Of a stretch of 64,000 nt of DNA, positions 1 through 12,639 are shown in pieces (the first letter of the stretch is position 1; the number at the start of each line of letters is the position of its first letter). The notes beneath the pieces were generated by a model that searched no databases, had not been told where the DNA came from, and worked only from the letters and a program-made list of their open reading frames with translations. Origin of the DNA: Euwallacea fornicatus (lineage: Eukaryota; Arthropoda; Insecta; Coleoptera; Curculionidae); contig NC_089579.1 of the NCBI RefSeq assembly GCF_040115645.1, positions 1,178,001-1,242,000 of the forward strand. Reading direction: 5' to 3'. Both the position numbers and the translations under genes were made by a program.

Positions 1-154
1 GGCGCGAATCCACGATGCGGCTCTAAATTATGCCCCCCCCCCGGCCCTGGAACTTTTTTTTTTAATTATTATTTTTCGTGCATTTAACAACGGCCCTGAA
101 CAGGACAAGAAACGGTAGGTTTTGACGTTTGTTTATTTTTGAATTCTTGCTCGC

Positions 155-618
155 TCGTTACTGGTAGAGCAAAATAGCCGATTTTTAAAAAATTGAAACT
201 TGTACGAATCGGCACCTCAAATTAACGGCCCTTCAAAACTACGTTTAATTACTGCGATTCCAAATCTATCGAGCGGTTCTCGAGAAAAATAGGTATAAAT
301 TTGGTGAAAAATGCAATAAAAAGTGTGCTAAATGGCACGTAAACAATGAAAAAACTTGTCGATAGGAAATGGGTTTGTTTTCGTTTTGCCGCTTTTCGAT
401 TTTTTAACCCAAGACTGCGACCGCTAAATCGAGAACAAACCAATTTCCTAGCAACAAACAAGTTTTTCCACTTTTTTGTATACGATTTAACTCACTTTGC
501 ATTGCATTTTTCGCCAAATTTATACCCGTTTTTCTCGAGAACTAATCGACAAGCTTTGAATCGCAATACGCCATTGAACATAATTTTGAAAGACATCGAA
601 CTTGAGAGGTCACTTTTT

Positions 619-662
<44 letters not shown>

Positions 663-696
663 GGGCCATTTGCGCTATCGGCGAGGTGCGCGACAT
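155..696. repeat. Foldback (long inverted repeat) element, family A copy 1
   Basis: Two arms of about 185 bp (205-391 and 430-620) are reverse complements of each other with scattered mismatches, separated by a ~38 bp loop. Shared blocks include CACCTCAAATTAACGG near the left end and AGGTATAAATTTGGTGAAAA in mid-arm, mirrored in the right arm. Outer ends (CGTTACTGG..AAAATAGCC on the left, GGCCATTTGCGC..CGAGGTGCG on the right) match the ends of a second copy at 5831-6378. No protein-coding capacity is recognisable; an open frame at 346-744 simply runs through the palindrome and the T tract. This looks like a non-autonomous DNA transposon of the foldback/MITE kind. The superfamily is not identifiable from the ends. 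Confidence 0.75.
621..659. repeat. Homopolymer T(39)
   Basis: An uninterrupted run of 39 T lies between the right arm and the right terminus of the foldback element at 155-696. The second copy has a T-rich stretch interrupted by C at the mirrored left position (about 5861-5878), so expansion of an element-internal T tract is likely. Length may be affected by sequencing error. Confidence 0.9.
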
Positions 697-3600
697 TTAA
701 GAAACGAACGATCATCGAAACATAGTATTTTTCGTGCTTTTTAACGTTGCTTTTAAATTAAAAAAAAAAAAAATACTGAAGAACTGACCCAGGAAGCATC
801 AGTATTTGATCGTTTTACTCGGATAAATTTTTTTAAATCTGAAATCGCGATGGCCTGCTTCTGAAAGCAGAAAATTGCCCCGCAGCTCCTCCGAATGACT
901 CAAAAACTTACACAGCTGAAAACTGGAGACGATTTTAAAAAGGTGAAAAATCCCCTCATCTTTTGACATTTTTGTTTGGAGGAACAAATCCGTTTCGAAG
1001 CTTAAGCTGCGCCTTATCCGGACTGAATCTCAAGAACCTCTCCAAGTACAAACTGATATCCTAACTTGAAGACATTGCTTCCGTCAAAAAAACTTAAAAT
1101 CTCGAAGAACCCGTAAACCCCTTCGAACCCCAAAAGACGCAAAGTCTTTTGAAGTCGGAAATTTCAGCTTTCTTGTTATTAAATTCTTCGAACGTCGATG
1201 GGATTCACAACCAGGAAAGTGAATCGTGACTCAGACCATTGTTCACGCATGAGCATTGACTGGTCTCACAGATTCTTACAGTTTCAGGGGGTGCGTTACG
1301 TGAAATATGTTTAGAGCTCCTCGATGAACTCAAAAAGTCGTGATATACGTGGGGTTCCGCAAGAAAAAGGTGGAAAAGTGCACTTATGTACTTTAAGCGA
1401 GCGACCCTGTCTGCATTACGTCACAAAATGCACAAGTGCACAACGACATTTGTCGCGTTTCAGCATTTTCATGCTGAAAAATGCTTCTTTGAATTTTCAA
1501 CGAATTCGTGCGAAACTTTTGGTCCTCCAGGTATGTTTGGAACCCAAATGGCAATTTTTAACGTTCAATATTTTTCCAAAAATGTCTTCAATGGACGCGT
1601 TCGAGTACGAAGTAAAGGAACCGCGAAAGGCTGAAATTCGTATTGATTTCTCGTAGGAGAATCTGGACTTTCTAGGCGTCTTCCGTCACGTGGGTGAAAA
1701 AATAACAGATTTTCGGGCGCCGAAGGAACCGTAACCGAAGCTGGAATGGTTCTTGGGTTTTATAACTGAAATTTCACAATAATATCTGCAAAAGATTAAT
1801 CATCCGACTCGAAATGCAGGTTTGTTTAATTCCTAAAATTGCTATTTATGCCAAGCGGTGTCTTAAGATCGCTGAAAGGTGTAGGCACTCTGGTAGAATG
1901 GTATTTACTTGTGACAAATTAAAAATAATTAAAAATATTAAATAATGTTGCAACCTTTATTGTTCAAGATTAACAAAATGTGTCCGTAAATCCCCTTTTT
2001 ATGCAAAACGTCGAAAATTCGTCTCGGATTGGTAAAGTGGTGACAAATTTATTACTTATAAGAATATACCCGTCGAACCATGATGGCTTCCTTCGCCCAT
2101 TTTTTTTATCTCTTCCCAAAAATAACAGACATTCCTCAGGTTGAATGAGTATTTTGAGTTCACGATTAGACACAGAGGAAACAGGTATTTTGTCGAAGTC
2201 TATTGTTGTCGTTAGACGACAATATTTCGCAATTTTTTACTTGCGTGCAGGTGCCCAAATTGAATTTATGGTTCACCTTGACTAACTTTTGCACTAGGAA
2301 CCTTCATCTCTCTTCGCCGAAGCGAGGCTAAATTGTGACGCAGATGGACTTGAACTTCTTGTCATATCACCAACTGCTCATTTTCTCACTTAAATGATAT
2401 TTGTATAGGCGCATGAGGGAAAAACCTGTTTAAGCAGACGAATCGCTAATGGACACTAGTAAATCTGTCCCCTTGTTCAGATAAGATGCGGGTTTCTGCA
2501 TCTTTTTTCATGTCTAAGCAGTTTGTAATGCATACGGAATGACCTTGTTCGTTACTTTTAAAGTGGCACAGATTATTTATTTCCCAAAAATGGCGCTTTT
2601 GTGACAGTGGCGTAGCTACCGGCGTCCGTTCCTACCTCCCCGCGGCACGTAATTGTGCGGCACTTCTCCAGAGTGCCGTGCCGAAGACTCTCCGCGCGCA
2701 ATGCCGAGCCTTTGTCCATCGCGTCCCGAACTCGAAAGGCACACGCAAAAACTCCCCCCTTCTCTTCTCCTGCTTTTTGTCCAATATCTCTCAGAGGTGT
2801 ATTACCATTGGGCGATTGTAATCAATCCAGGCTGCATTTGGATTGTCTCCCTTGTACGGAGTGACAGGAGCAGAATTTTATTTTTTGTCATTATGCACGT
2901 CGCACAGTGGCGGCAATTCTCGATTTTGACGGGCAAATTTACGTTAATATGTGATAAATCTTGTGTACTAAAGTTTCTGCGGCGTGCAAAAGACCTGTGC
3001 GATCGTTAACGTAACAGAACTGTTGAAGAACTGCGCGATTGTTGGTGGAAAAAAATTATTTCGAGATTGTTGGTTGTTAGACCCACGCACGGTGCCTCGT
3101 CCTATAGGCTGCGGACGAAAATCCATAACCAGGGTCTGTTTGGAAAATTACCCTTTTTCAGCTGTGGATTGCGTGTTTGCCTAAACCCGATGCCTTAGAT
3201 AGGCGGAATTCACCCATCACTCGCTTGATGGCTTCGTTGGTGACCGCTTCGCGAACGAACGTCCAGGCCAGTCGCGTCGGACACTCCTCGGGGAGAGCGG
3301 CCCCGCCCGTTTCTCCAGCGGACGTTTAGGAGGAGACTTAGGGTGGCTCGCTCATCGGCAGTCCGTCCTTCGTCCTCTTCCTCCGCTGTTGGTGATGGAT
3401 TTCCAATTTTTTTTTTTAAGTACCTTTCCTTCCGCCTCACTGTTTTTTTTCTTTATCGCGAAGATTGTGGGCGCTGTCGCCCCCTTCAGTGTTGTTCGCA
3501 TTGGAAATACCAAAACTGGTCTAAATAATATATTCAGTTTAAAAACTACTTAGATTTCCCATCATTGCCTATCCAAATAATATTTCCGAGCATAAATAAA

Positions 3601-4622
3601 ACATGGGGGCAGATAATTTTCAAGAATATATTTAAAAATGTGGATGGCGCTGCCATGTTTAGAATTAAAATCCATTTATTATGAAAAGTAATGCGATACG
3701 AAGCTTTTGATATCGACCGAGTTCAACTAACCCTGACGACGTTTTACGTTACTTCCTTGTGTTATTGCTGACCCATGTTAAAATACACTAAATCAATAAT
3801 CAAAATAACCGTTATAATCTCGAAGGGTCGGGGGGTTGCAACCCAGCATGTTTCCGATAACATTTTAATTCTTGCAGAGTAAAATACTAATCCTATGACA
3901 ATGTGGTACGACAGAAATTACCACAATTTATCCGAGAGAGTGAACAAGAATTGGACAATATGAGGTTAATACCCGTGACGAAATTATTGTCAGCTGCCTT
4001 GGCTACATGCGGCTAAATATTATAACAATTTTTCACATGACTTTCACCCTTGGGTTTCACAAATTCATCATGATTGCACAACTGCTCTTTGCCCTGAATT
4101 TTAATCTAAACCCTCGACTTCCTTTTAAAGGCGTACTTCCTTACAGAAACCAGAACATCCCCATAAAAAATGACTATTATTTTAATAAACACGCTTTAAT
4201 GGGGTGTGAAATAAACATTGATTTATTTACAACTTCCATAAAGTCGATTCCAGACTCGTCATGCCTATCATCTCTCATCGGTCGTGAATGGGGATATTGT
4301 TTCTCGGGTGTGTTACCCCCTAAATATTGTCCAAATGGAGGTTGTAAGTGCTACTTAATGAGTCGTCGTTAAAAAGGCTGCTGAAAGCTCTTTGGCCGAG
4401 CTCGGGAAGGGGTAGCGTCGTGTTTTTGTCTAATTTGGAGTCTTACGAAATGATGGAAAAACGCGAACGTGGGAGACTGATTCTCAGGAGGCACACAGGG
4501 TGTCCTAAGTTGAGGGTGCAGCTTTTTTATTGTTGTGCTGGTCCCCCCACGTTGGACTGCGCATTTTAAACTCGAATGGAAGTTCTCTAATCAAAGAAAA
4601 AACATTTTTTGTTCGACTAATA
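697..4622. other. Non-coding, AT-rich stretch with scattered repeat-end motifs
   Basis: No recognisable exon. Two CAGTGGCG octamers (2605 and 2905) look like ends of degraded transposons. A GC/CpG-rich patch lies at about 3215-3370 and a short GGGCGCTGTCGCCC palindrome near 3470. An ACAGGGTG-type end motif occurs near 4496. An open frame at 4007-4372 (121 codons) has a hydrophobic early part but matches no family I know and lacks other support, so it is not called a gene. If the gene model at 24.3 kb is right, this is intron. Confidence 0.5.
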
Positions 4623-5342
4623 TACAGGGTGTGCAAATCATCATGCGGATATTTCAGCGCAGCAATCGGTAAAATAAGAAGGAAATTCTAATTTGCCCAT
4701 GGTTAAAAAAACGCAACTTTTGACGCACAGCGTGGCAAAGTTAATTTTTTCCATTTTTTGCCATTTCCCTTCGCATGCCTGAAGATCACCTACAGAAATT
4801 CCGCATCCGTGTATTTTTCAAGAGCCTCTACAAGGAAATGTCAAAGTCGCTGGTCACCACATACAAGGTGTTCCTCGATCATGCGCTATTTTTTTATCAT
4901 TTTTGGAACTCCCTGTGTGAATTCTGATTTCGCTTCGCGTTTTTTTTTCCATTTCTCTAACTTTTTGGTCTCTTGGTTTTTGGTTCGTGCATTATTCTCG
5001 TATCTTTCACCGTTTGCGAAATTTTTCAAAAATAGCCACCGACGCACGTTAAGGAAGGAGTAAGTAAAGAAGCAAAAGAACATCTGACGCGTTTCTTAAT
5101 AATGAATCGTGTGCATTAAACCTGTGAAGTAATAATATAAGTAAGTGAGTCTAAATAAGAACGAAACTACAAGAAAAGCTGATACAAAATGGAAAATAAA
5201 AAGTGAAAAAAGTCGAACTTTTTCACTTTTTCAGATCAAAAATGTTGCGCTTTTGACTATGGGCACATTGGTATTTTCTTCTCATTTTACCGAGCACTAC
5301 CGTCTCTTAAAACATCTGCTTGATCATTTATCGCACCCTGTA
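4623..5342. repeat. ACAGGGTG-ended terminal-inverted-repeat element, 720 bp
   Basis: The left end reads TACAGGGTGTGCAAATCATC and the right end, read in reverse, TACAGGGTGCGATAAATGAT, giving an imperfect terminal inverted repeat of about 25 bp. A TA dinucleotide precedes the left end, as expected for Tc1/mariner-like TA insertion, though the right-hand TA is not cleanly preserved. The interior is T-rich and has no recognisable transposase, so this would be a non-autonomous element. The length is nearly the same as the 722 bp element at 52673-53394 that carries the same end motif, but the interiors do not obviously match. Confidence 0.6.
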
Positions 5343-5830
5343 TGGCTGACCTATGGGATTTATCATCAATTTTGATAACTATCTAATTTTTGAAAATTAC
5401 GCTTGACGTATGAGCATCGCAGTGTTCTCAATGAAAGTACATATTTGTATCAAGATTGACTAGAACGTGGCGGCATCGGGAGACCTTATTATTGGATACA
5501 AGAACAATCAAGTTTCAAAAAAGGAAAACAAGGAAAATTGGGTTTTGATTTCATAAATGAATTCTACTCTGAATTTCGACCGATTTGAATATACATTTGC
5601 ATGGCTAGTACTTTGTAAGGCTTGGAAGTTTTGCATTTGTATGAACTTTCTCGGTTCGAAGCTTCCAACGTGCCATATCGTATTTTTCAAACGAGACATC
5701 TATACCGTGCGGCTCCAAATTGTGAACTCCTTTCTGCTTTGTTAAAAATTATAATTTTTAAAAGCTTCAAAAGCAGCATTAAAAAATATATATACTAACC
5801 TTCGATGTTTGTACGTTTTTCTAATTTTGT
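5343..5830. other. Non-coding spacer
   Basis: AT-rich sequence between two transposon relics. The overlapping open frames on both strands (5508-5745) mirror each other without any family resemblance. Nothing else seen. Confidence 0.5.
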
Positions 5831-6378
5831 TTACGTCACTGGAAGTGTAAAATGGCGTTTTTTTTTCTTTTTTTTTATTGAAACGTGGGTCGAGTGACAC
5901 CTCAAATTAAAGGTCTTTCAAACTTACATTCAACGAGGCATTGCAATTCACGATTTATCTATTAATTTTTGAAAAAAAAACGGTATACGTTTACTAAAAA
6001 ATGCAATGCAAACACAGTTGTATAGTGTGTAAACAATGGAAAAACTTTTCTGTTGGTAGGGAATTGGTTTTCTTTGGATTTTGCACTCACAGTCTTTGGT
6101 TAAGAAGAATAATAACGAAGCAAAAAGATAAATAAAAAATAACAGGACGCTGCGAGCACGAAATCGGGAGCAACGCAATTTCCCATATTAAAACAAGTTT
6201 CTCTGGTCGTTTATGTACTATTTAACTGAGTTTGTGTTGCGTTTTTATCAAATTTATACCTGTTTGTCTCAAAAAGCAATCGACAGACCAATGCATTTGG
6301 TTTCGATTTTCAATTCAAATTTTCCACTCAACGTTCCAATTTTCAAAAAGCGGCCATTTTGCGCCGCCGGTGACGTAA
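5831..6378. repeat. Foldback element, family A copy 2
   Basis: The arms at about 5889-6076 and 6160-6350 are inverted copies of each other and match the arms of the element at 155-696 (shared CACCTCAAATTAA, AAAAATGCAATGCAAA, GTAAACAATGGAAAAACTT). Outer ends are better kept here: TTACGTCACTGG..AAAATGGC on the left and GGCCATTTTGCG..CCGGTGACGTAA on the right, so the family terminus is probably TTACGTCAC. The loop (6077-6160) is longer than in copy 1 and A-rich. No coding capacity. Confidence 0.75.
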
Positions 6379-9367
6379 GCAAGACCTAAAAAATATGCAA
6401 ACGTCTAGTGATGATAATCTCTATCCCGTTTAATGGTCATTTTGCATGAAAAAATTGATAATAATTAACCTTAAAAAGTTAACAATGAGGGGGGGAGGGG
6501 GCACGGCATTATTTAGTATCTGTTCGTTATCACTTTTCTGGGTGTAAATTTCTCACATCAATTCCGAAGAATTTGCTTACTAATTGGTCGATTTTTTCAA
6601 CATTGCAACCTTAATTTGGTTTAAATTGACTATTGGACGTGACGTTGGGCAACCCAAGGCACAAAAAGCAACGTAATGTTTGCTTGAAAAAAGCATTTCA
6701 AGAGTAATTCCTTATTTCATTTGGAAGCAACGCTTTACACAGGGGTCGCCGGAGCCATTTGCTGGAGTCTCACACTACTCTCAACTAAAACTAACTGAGG
6801 ATGACACTGACCCCTCCCTGAGAGCTTTGAGACAAACCCTTGTCAACGTTTCGGCGACGAACTTGTCGCCGTCTTCAGAACCGGAAAAAAACTATTCAAA
6901 TGACGAAAACTAACCCAACCATAAGGTATGGGTTGTGAGTATGTGAACTACGCGAAACACTCGGAATAACGGTTTTTGAAACGACTCATGCCACGGCTCG
7001 GAAAGATCGTCTTGAGGTAAGTGATTGGTGTTTAATTATCGTACCTAATTTCTTGTGTTGTTTACTTCATTATCTGTGTTGGCGATTACTCTAAATGATG
7101 TTTGAAAGAGCTTTCAGTGAAGGTATTACGAGACCAGTAATACAACTTAAAAAAGCGGACGATGGCGAATAAAAATGAAGGTCAGCATCATCAAAATGTT
7201 GCATTAAAGATGCTTTTGATGGAAAATATTCAGGCACTTTCGGATTTTTTCGACGCCCGCAACAAAAACGCGTCCGCCAACGTTTCAGCCCTTTCTAACC
7301 TGAATTCCACCCATGGCACATCCCGCTTCCCATCCGTGTGGCTAAATTGGCGGATGCACCTCGAAGGAAAAAAAGCCAATTTGTCTCTGAAGATGAAGGG
7401 CTGATTTATTACACAAATGACTCGACCGCCCTCACGTAGATGACTGAGCAAACTTATTCCATTAGCATAAACTTCTTGGGGTAATTCGGTAGTTAAGGTG
7501 TTTAGATGGGATTTCGCCTGCCTTAAGAGCCGAGACCGGCGTTTTTTGCTGCCCGCCCGAAGGCCTAACGAATCGATTTGTTACGTAACGTATTTCGATG
7601 GATCCTCCAAGAAGACGTGGCTATATCTAACAGGGGCGGATCTTAGACCACGGTGCATACCAGATTGTAGAGCGTCATCAATTTCCTCCCGCGACGCAGC
7701 GACCACAATCGGCTCAGGACGTGAGAGTCCAACGGCACCTATGAGAGGTCTCGTGCAAACGCGTCCTGAGAAGTGTCCGAAATGACACACAAACTTCGGT
7801 CCTGAAAAGTGTCACGACATCGGAAACCGAAACTGGCTTTTTCTCTTTAAAGATGAAAAACGGAACCTTCAAGGTGGGTATATGACTCGGCATCTATTCG
7901 TGACTTTAAGAATGAATTTTTAAATTTATGAATGAAATCTGAAACCGCAGATGATATCGGGCGAGTCATTCATCTGTAGTGAAGCGACAAAGCATGGAAT
8001 ATAGCAGGAAAAAAGTAAATAAAGTAGGAGAGTTGATGTCATTTCTGGTAGATTTTGTGCTGGAATGGTTTCTGGTTTGTTCGAATCAGTTGGTTTATTT
8101 TGTTAGTTACGGTTTTCGATATTCTTATAGGTTTTTTGGCTGGAAAAAGTGATTTCCATTTGGGAGATCGAGGCTTTCTCTGCTTAGAATAACGATTAGA
8201 GGCCGCGCACGCACGCCAAGACGCCTGACTACATTTAATAACCGCCGTTACGTTTACGATCCTTTCAGTCTGGCTTATTAAATGTTTATTAAATTAGTGA
8301 TGTGCCATTTTCCGGTTTTAAACAATTTCGTCCATAAAGCCTTTTATGATCCCCACCATAAAAAAATATAACCAACAAAGTATGGTGTCCACATACTTTA
8401 AATTTTACAGCTTGCATAAAACTAAAATGTTTATAGACTGTCACGGGTCCCGACTACCTCACAGTCACTATAAAACCAATAAAAATCTACTAGAAATACT
8501 CAAGTTGAATTCATTCAAATTCACAATAAATGCGAAAACGAGTTTCAGTTTACCGAACTCTGAACAGATTCAAAGACCCAATATTCGCCTGCTGGACATT
8601 GGTTCCGACAAGAAGCATTAAAAGTCAAGGACGAAAAGTGGGCACCACCAAGGTACCTGTCCCTCTTATCTTTGTCATATTTAGAGCGAACCTATTATAT
8701 TTATTGACGTTCTTGGAATGGTAAATTTATCGACCAACTTTCGGGTGAACAAAGTTTCTATTCACTTTTAAAGTGGAAAAAATCACTCAAGGCTGCGGTA
8801 CTTCTGGTACCCGCTCGTAAAGTTTATTTATTTAGTATTTATGCAACATGTTGTCACATAACATCAAGTGTGTTGTCGACATGAATGTTTAATTATGATA
8901 TAGCGTTGCAAGTCGTAATAAAATGATATTGGCCTAGTATTCATAATATACAAGTGTGGTGGATTTATGATAGCGTGAATTGTGTCGATGGTATTAAAGA
9001 CAATGGGTGCATGCGGAATTCCAACCAGATATTAGTTTACTCACAGTTACGTTGAACGGGACGGAATGGGGTATTAATGATGACTATTTTAGCGGCTTAG
9101 TGAGGGCAGAGTTTATCATATGAATGTAAATGCTCGTAGAGGAAGCGAATCCGAATCTTTCGCGCTAACCACTCAAGAGAAGAACGAAGTTACCGCCTGG
9201 AACTGCTGCGGAATTGAATCGAATACGTTTGACACTATGGAAAACGTTTCTGGGGCGGAACGAAGAGAAAAAACTGATTTGACAAAGCAGTTGCAAAACG
9301 ATTTACCTCTCATTTTAACGTGCTAACGAACACTAAAAACAATCATCGAAGGAATGACCTTGGCATC
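6379..9367. other. Non-coding stretch with one dispersed repeat
   Basis: Apart from the dispersed repeat at 6733-6890 (listed separately), nothing is recognisable. G-rich tract near 6486-6500. Open frames at 7162-7404, 7498-7785 and 9120-9326 have no family resemblance and are overlapped by equally long frames on the other strand or are isolated. Probably intron of the gene starting at 24437. Confidence 0.45.
6733..6890 (-). repeat. Dispersed repeat with hammerhead-like stem-loop
   Basis: On the minus strand 6878-6848 reads CTGAAGA, then a 6-7 bp stem GGCGAC/GTCGCC closing an AAGTTC loop, then GAAAC. This resembles the catalytic core of type I hammerhead ribozymes (CUGANGA, stem II, GAAA), which are known in Penelope-like retroelements. 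One base (C) sits between CUGANGA and stem II; if it pairs with the G after the stem, the G of GAAA is used up, so the fit is imperfect. The flank (TCAGTTAGTTTTAGTTGAGA on the minus strand) recurs at 61156-61275, showing that it is a repeat family. No reverse transcriptase is attached. Confidence 0.5.
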
Positions 9368-9959
9368 GGAATGTGTCCAGGCGGACCCCGGACATAGGAG
9401 ACTAACGTGGGAAATCGGTTAAAATACTCTGGCGCCTGCCCTGGCTCGGCCCAAAGTGCCCTGGAATTCGAAAATTTTGAAAGTCCCGCGCACCCGTTCG
9501 AGGCCATCATTGGTCAGATTGGTCGGAGGTCGCTTCGAGCAATTGCTGTGAACGTTTTTGCAAACGATGGTGAATGTTTTTGTTCTTGTTCACTTACTTG
9601 TTTGGTGGCAATTTAACATGTCGATAGTCGTTTAATTTATTTGTTTTCTCTTTTTCTTCGTTGCGTTTAAACCAAAAGTTAAATGTAAAAAGGAAAATTC
9701 ATTTGACACGGGACTTTTACGCTTGTTTCGTTGGCGATCTTGTGTTTGTTTGCGTCTTTTGACGTTCACTCCGACCAATCGTGGCGCCGAACGGTCGCGC
9801 GGGACGTTCAAATTCTTGAAACTCGGAGACTGCAGAACGATGGACGGGCTCAAGCATTACGATCTTCCCGTAAAAGGTTTCAATTGAATAACCCGTGCAG
9901 GCGCAAAAAAAACCATTTCCCGTGTTCATCTCCTATGTCCAGGGTTTGCCATTCACCCG
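9368..9959 (+). repeat. Long-TIR MITE, family B copy 1
   Basis: Terminal inverted repeats of roughly 165-190 bp. Left end blocks GACATAGGAGACTAACGTGG and GTCCCGCGCACCCGTTCG are mirrored on the right as GGACATAGGAGATGAACACG and CGTCCCGCGCGACCGTTCG when reversed. The extreme right end reversed is CGGGTGAATGG; the left end is worn. A second copy at 20299-20959 has the same arms and the same centre, but the centre is reversed, so the two are in opposite orientation. No coding potential. The superfamily is not assigned. Confidence 0.75.
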
Positions 9960-12450
9960 GTATAACGTAAGAATAAAGGTGTTTTTTGCCCGCAACAAAA
10001 GATTAATTTAAGTATTCAGGAGGAGATTCGAAATTAGCTGACGAATACTGAATTTGAATTAAAGTAATTTTAACACCTTTGAAGAACCTTAACAAATTTT
10101 CGCGTTCTGGCAGACAAAAGAGATTATACCGCATTCCTATACAGTGTTCGCCTTTGAAAGCTGACACAATCCGTATATGGAAAATTACGAGTTTAATGTA
10201 TTTGTGAAGTCTACGTTTTTATTTTGTGAAAAACCTGATATTGCGAAAAAAACAAAAAAAATCGCTTGAAACCAACATTAAGCAACTTGACCGTGCAAAG
10301 GTGGGCTGATGTGAATATTACGCAGTATAAAGTAGTTTATAGTTTTCTTAAATTTACGCAAAAGGTATTAATTTTTCACATTTAAGATGTGTATTCTATT
10401 GGTTTATCTTCCTTCCACCAAGCTAATGGTGCAAAAATAGTTGCAGAGTGCCATTTGAAAAAATGGCTTGATTGGATTGAAAAATTCTGAATTTCAACAC
10501 TTTTTTTTCAAAAAACTTTAAAACACTTTTTTAACTCTATAGTTGTTTATGAAAAATTGTCAGTTTTCCAGGAGTAATCTGCAATTAACTCCATCGATTT
10601 ACGTCAAGCGGTTTTGTAGATATTTGAGTTTTACTAAAACTCTACAGGTAACGTCGAAAAAAAAAAAAAAAAAAAAATCCATGAAAAAAAATTGTCCAAA
10701 AATAGTTCAGAAAAACATGAGATTTACATTTATTTTGAATTTTATTTTATTTTTTTTTAACAAAAAACTGCCATGTTTCATTAAAAAAAAAAATGATGTG
10801 AGCGTCAGTTTCCGGTTCAACCGGAAGTTGTCGCGGATTGAAAATACTTTTTCAAATGTCAGGTTTTTCCTACAAATTTCAAAAATGCACTAAACTTGTA
10901 ATTTTCCACACGCGGATTGCTTCAGCTTCCAATCTCTTGTCAAATTACCGTGAAGCTAATCGTTCAAGTATTGCTCAGAAAACTTGAAAAGGGACGTAAG
11001 AGGCAGACAATTTTCTTCTGGAATTTGCTCCTTTTTACTCGATCTTCGAAAGGAAACATGCATTCCGTGGCATTTTTTCCGAGCAATTTCAACTGAAAAG
11101 TCTCTTCCTTCTCTATTATTTCGGCAATCATGGACGGACACGTAAGGTGCGAAAACAGACGGAAAGATAAACTTATAAAACCAAACAACACCAACACCCC
11201 GGAAAAATATACATTTAGTATTCCATCAAACAGGCATATGGACCGACCAGCTAAGTTAACATAATCATAAAACTGCGCGTGTGTGTGTGTTGAAAAATGA
11301 TCTAGTTAAATAAATGTGCGTTAACTGCCGCATTGGTAGTTTTTCGTTTTTCTGTTTGGTGATGTTCTGCGTGAAGTTATTGTTCTATCGTTTAAATTTA
11401 TTTTGAGAATCGAATCCGGGAGCTAAATATTGTTTTTACGCGGAGTCCGGCCCTGGCAAGACATGTCTGATTATTATATTATTAAATTAAGTACCGTTCG
11501 TCGAGATTCATAACCGTTTAAGTCTAAGGGTAAAAAAAAAACCGTCGACTCGGTAGTCTAATTGATGATGAATGACTGTCGCGCAAGAACAAAGAACCAT
11601 AATTTGCTGTCAATTTCTGGATATATTGACGTCAATAATTATGCGGCGGCCACTTTGATACCGCCACATTTCGCCTCTTCTTATGCGAGGAATTCCGGAA
11701 TGCTTTTTATTAAATAATAATTCCTCAATGTTGTCATCCGAGCGGTGGTCTGGAATTGTGCCGCTCTTTTTCTCTTTCAAAGTTATTACAGTCGATATTC
11801 CTTTGTCGAATTGAAACACTAACCCTCCAATGAAAGCTAATAATATCTTCTCCCGCCCATTAAGCACGCACATTAAAATTCGCGAGATTCAATTTAAAAT
11901 TTCGGCTTTAAATGAATCGTGACAAAATTCCCGCTTTACCGAAACAGGGCGAAGGGGGAGCGCACTCCCTATGATCATCAGAAGGCGAATACCAGTAGGA
12001 AAAATCAAATTTCAAAGCGCCCCAACCGATTAATTGCCAACCTTATTATTACGCGGGTATGGCATACACATGACCAGCGGCACCGAGAGGGGTATGTCGA
12101 TTCTTCAACCCCTTTTACCCCCGTTTTAACCCTTGCATCGGTTTTTTACGCTTGGCCTGCCAACATAGACGCCCCGCTTAATGAGATTATTATAGGGCGA
12201 AGGGGGGAGAAACACAAAATGGCGACTTTATTAATATCTACGAATTAAAATTCAGACACCATTATTAATTTGTATGCTATATTGGAATTCCTCGAGGGAG
12301 AGGTTACAAGGGTTTAAACGATTTGAAATTAAGGAAATAATTAGGGAAAATTGCAGGGAGGAAAGTCTGCCGTTCCGGGTTTCCCGGATTATTTTTTCTC
12401 GATTTCGCCCCCGTTCGTGTGTCGGTTAGCGACGATCACTCCCATTCTTC
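9960..12450. other. Non-coding stretch
   Basis: AT-rich with an A(21) run at 10657-10677. The part from about 11450 to 12300 is less repeat-like, rich in ATTA/TAAT sites and mirrored ORFs without family resemblance; it could hold an intronic enhancer, but nothing in it can be named. No splice-bounded exon recognised. Confidence 0.4.

Positions 12451-12477
<27 letters not shown>
12451..12477. repeat. (CA)n microsatellite
   Basis: About 13 uninterrupted CA units. Confidence 0.95.
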
Positions 12478-12481
<4 letters not shown>

Positions 12482-12639
12482 AATGAAGCCTCGTGCGGTT
12501 GTCCAACTCTTCGGTGGAAATTCTTCTTGGACGGCAATTGATTTCGAGATAGGAGGCCCACCCCAAAGAGTTGCAAATTTCAGCCTACAACTTGGCTCCG
12601 GAAAATGAGCATATGATGAAAACGTGTTTTTTAGTATCT

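Noticed and set aside
346..744. 132-codon open frame near the left edge
   Set aside because: It runs through a foldback palindrome and a T(39) tract (poly-Phe) and is mirrored on the other strand.
3210..3440. GC-rich segment with an Arg-rich minus-strand frame
   Set aside because: Composition alone creates the frame; no recognised domain or splice signals.
4007..4372. 121-codon frame with a hydrophobic N-terminal half
   Set aside because: The AT-rich sequence explains the hydrophobic residues; no family, splice limits or conservation evidence.
11400..11460. Possible tRNA B-box-like word (AATCGAATCCGGG)
   Set aside because: No cloverleaf could be drawn and no A box lies at the right distance.
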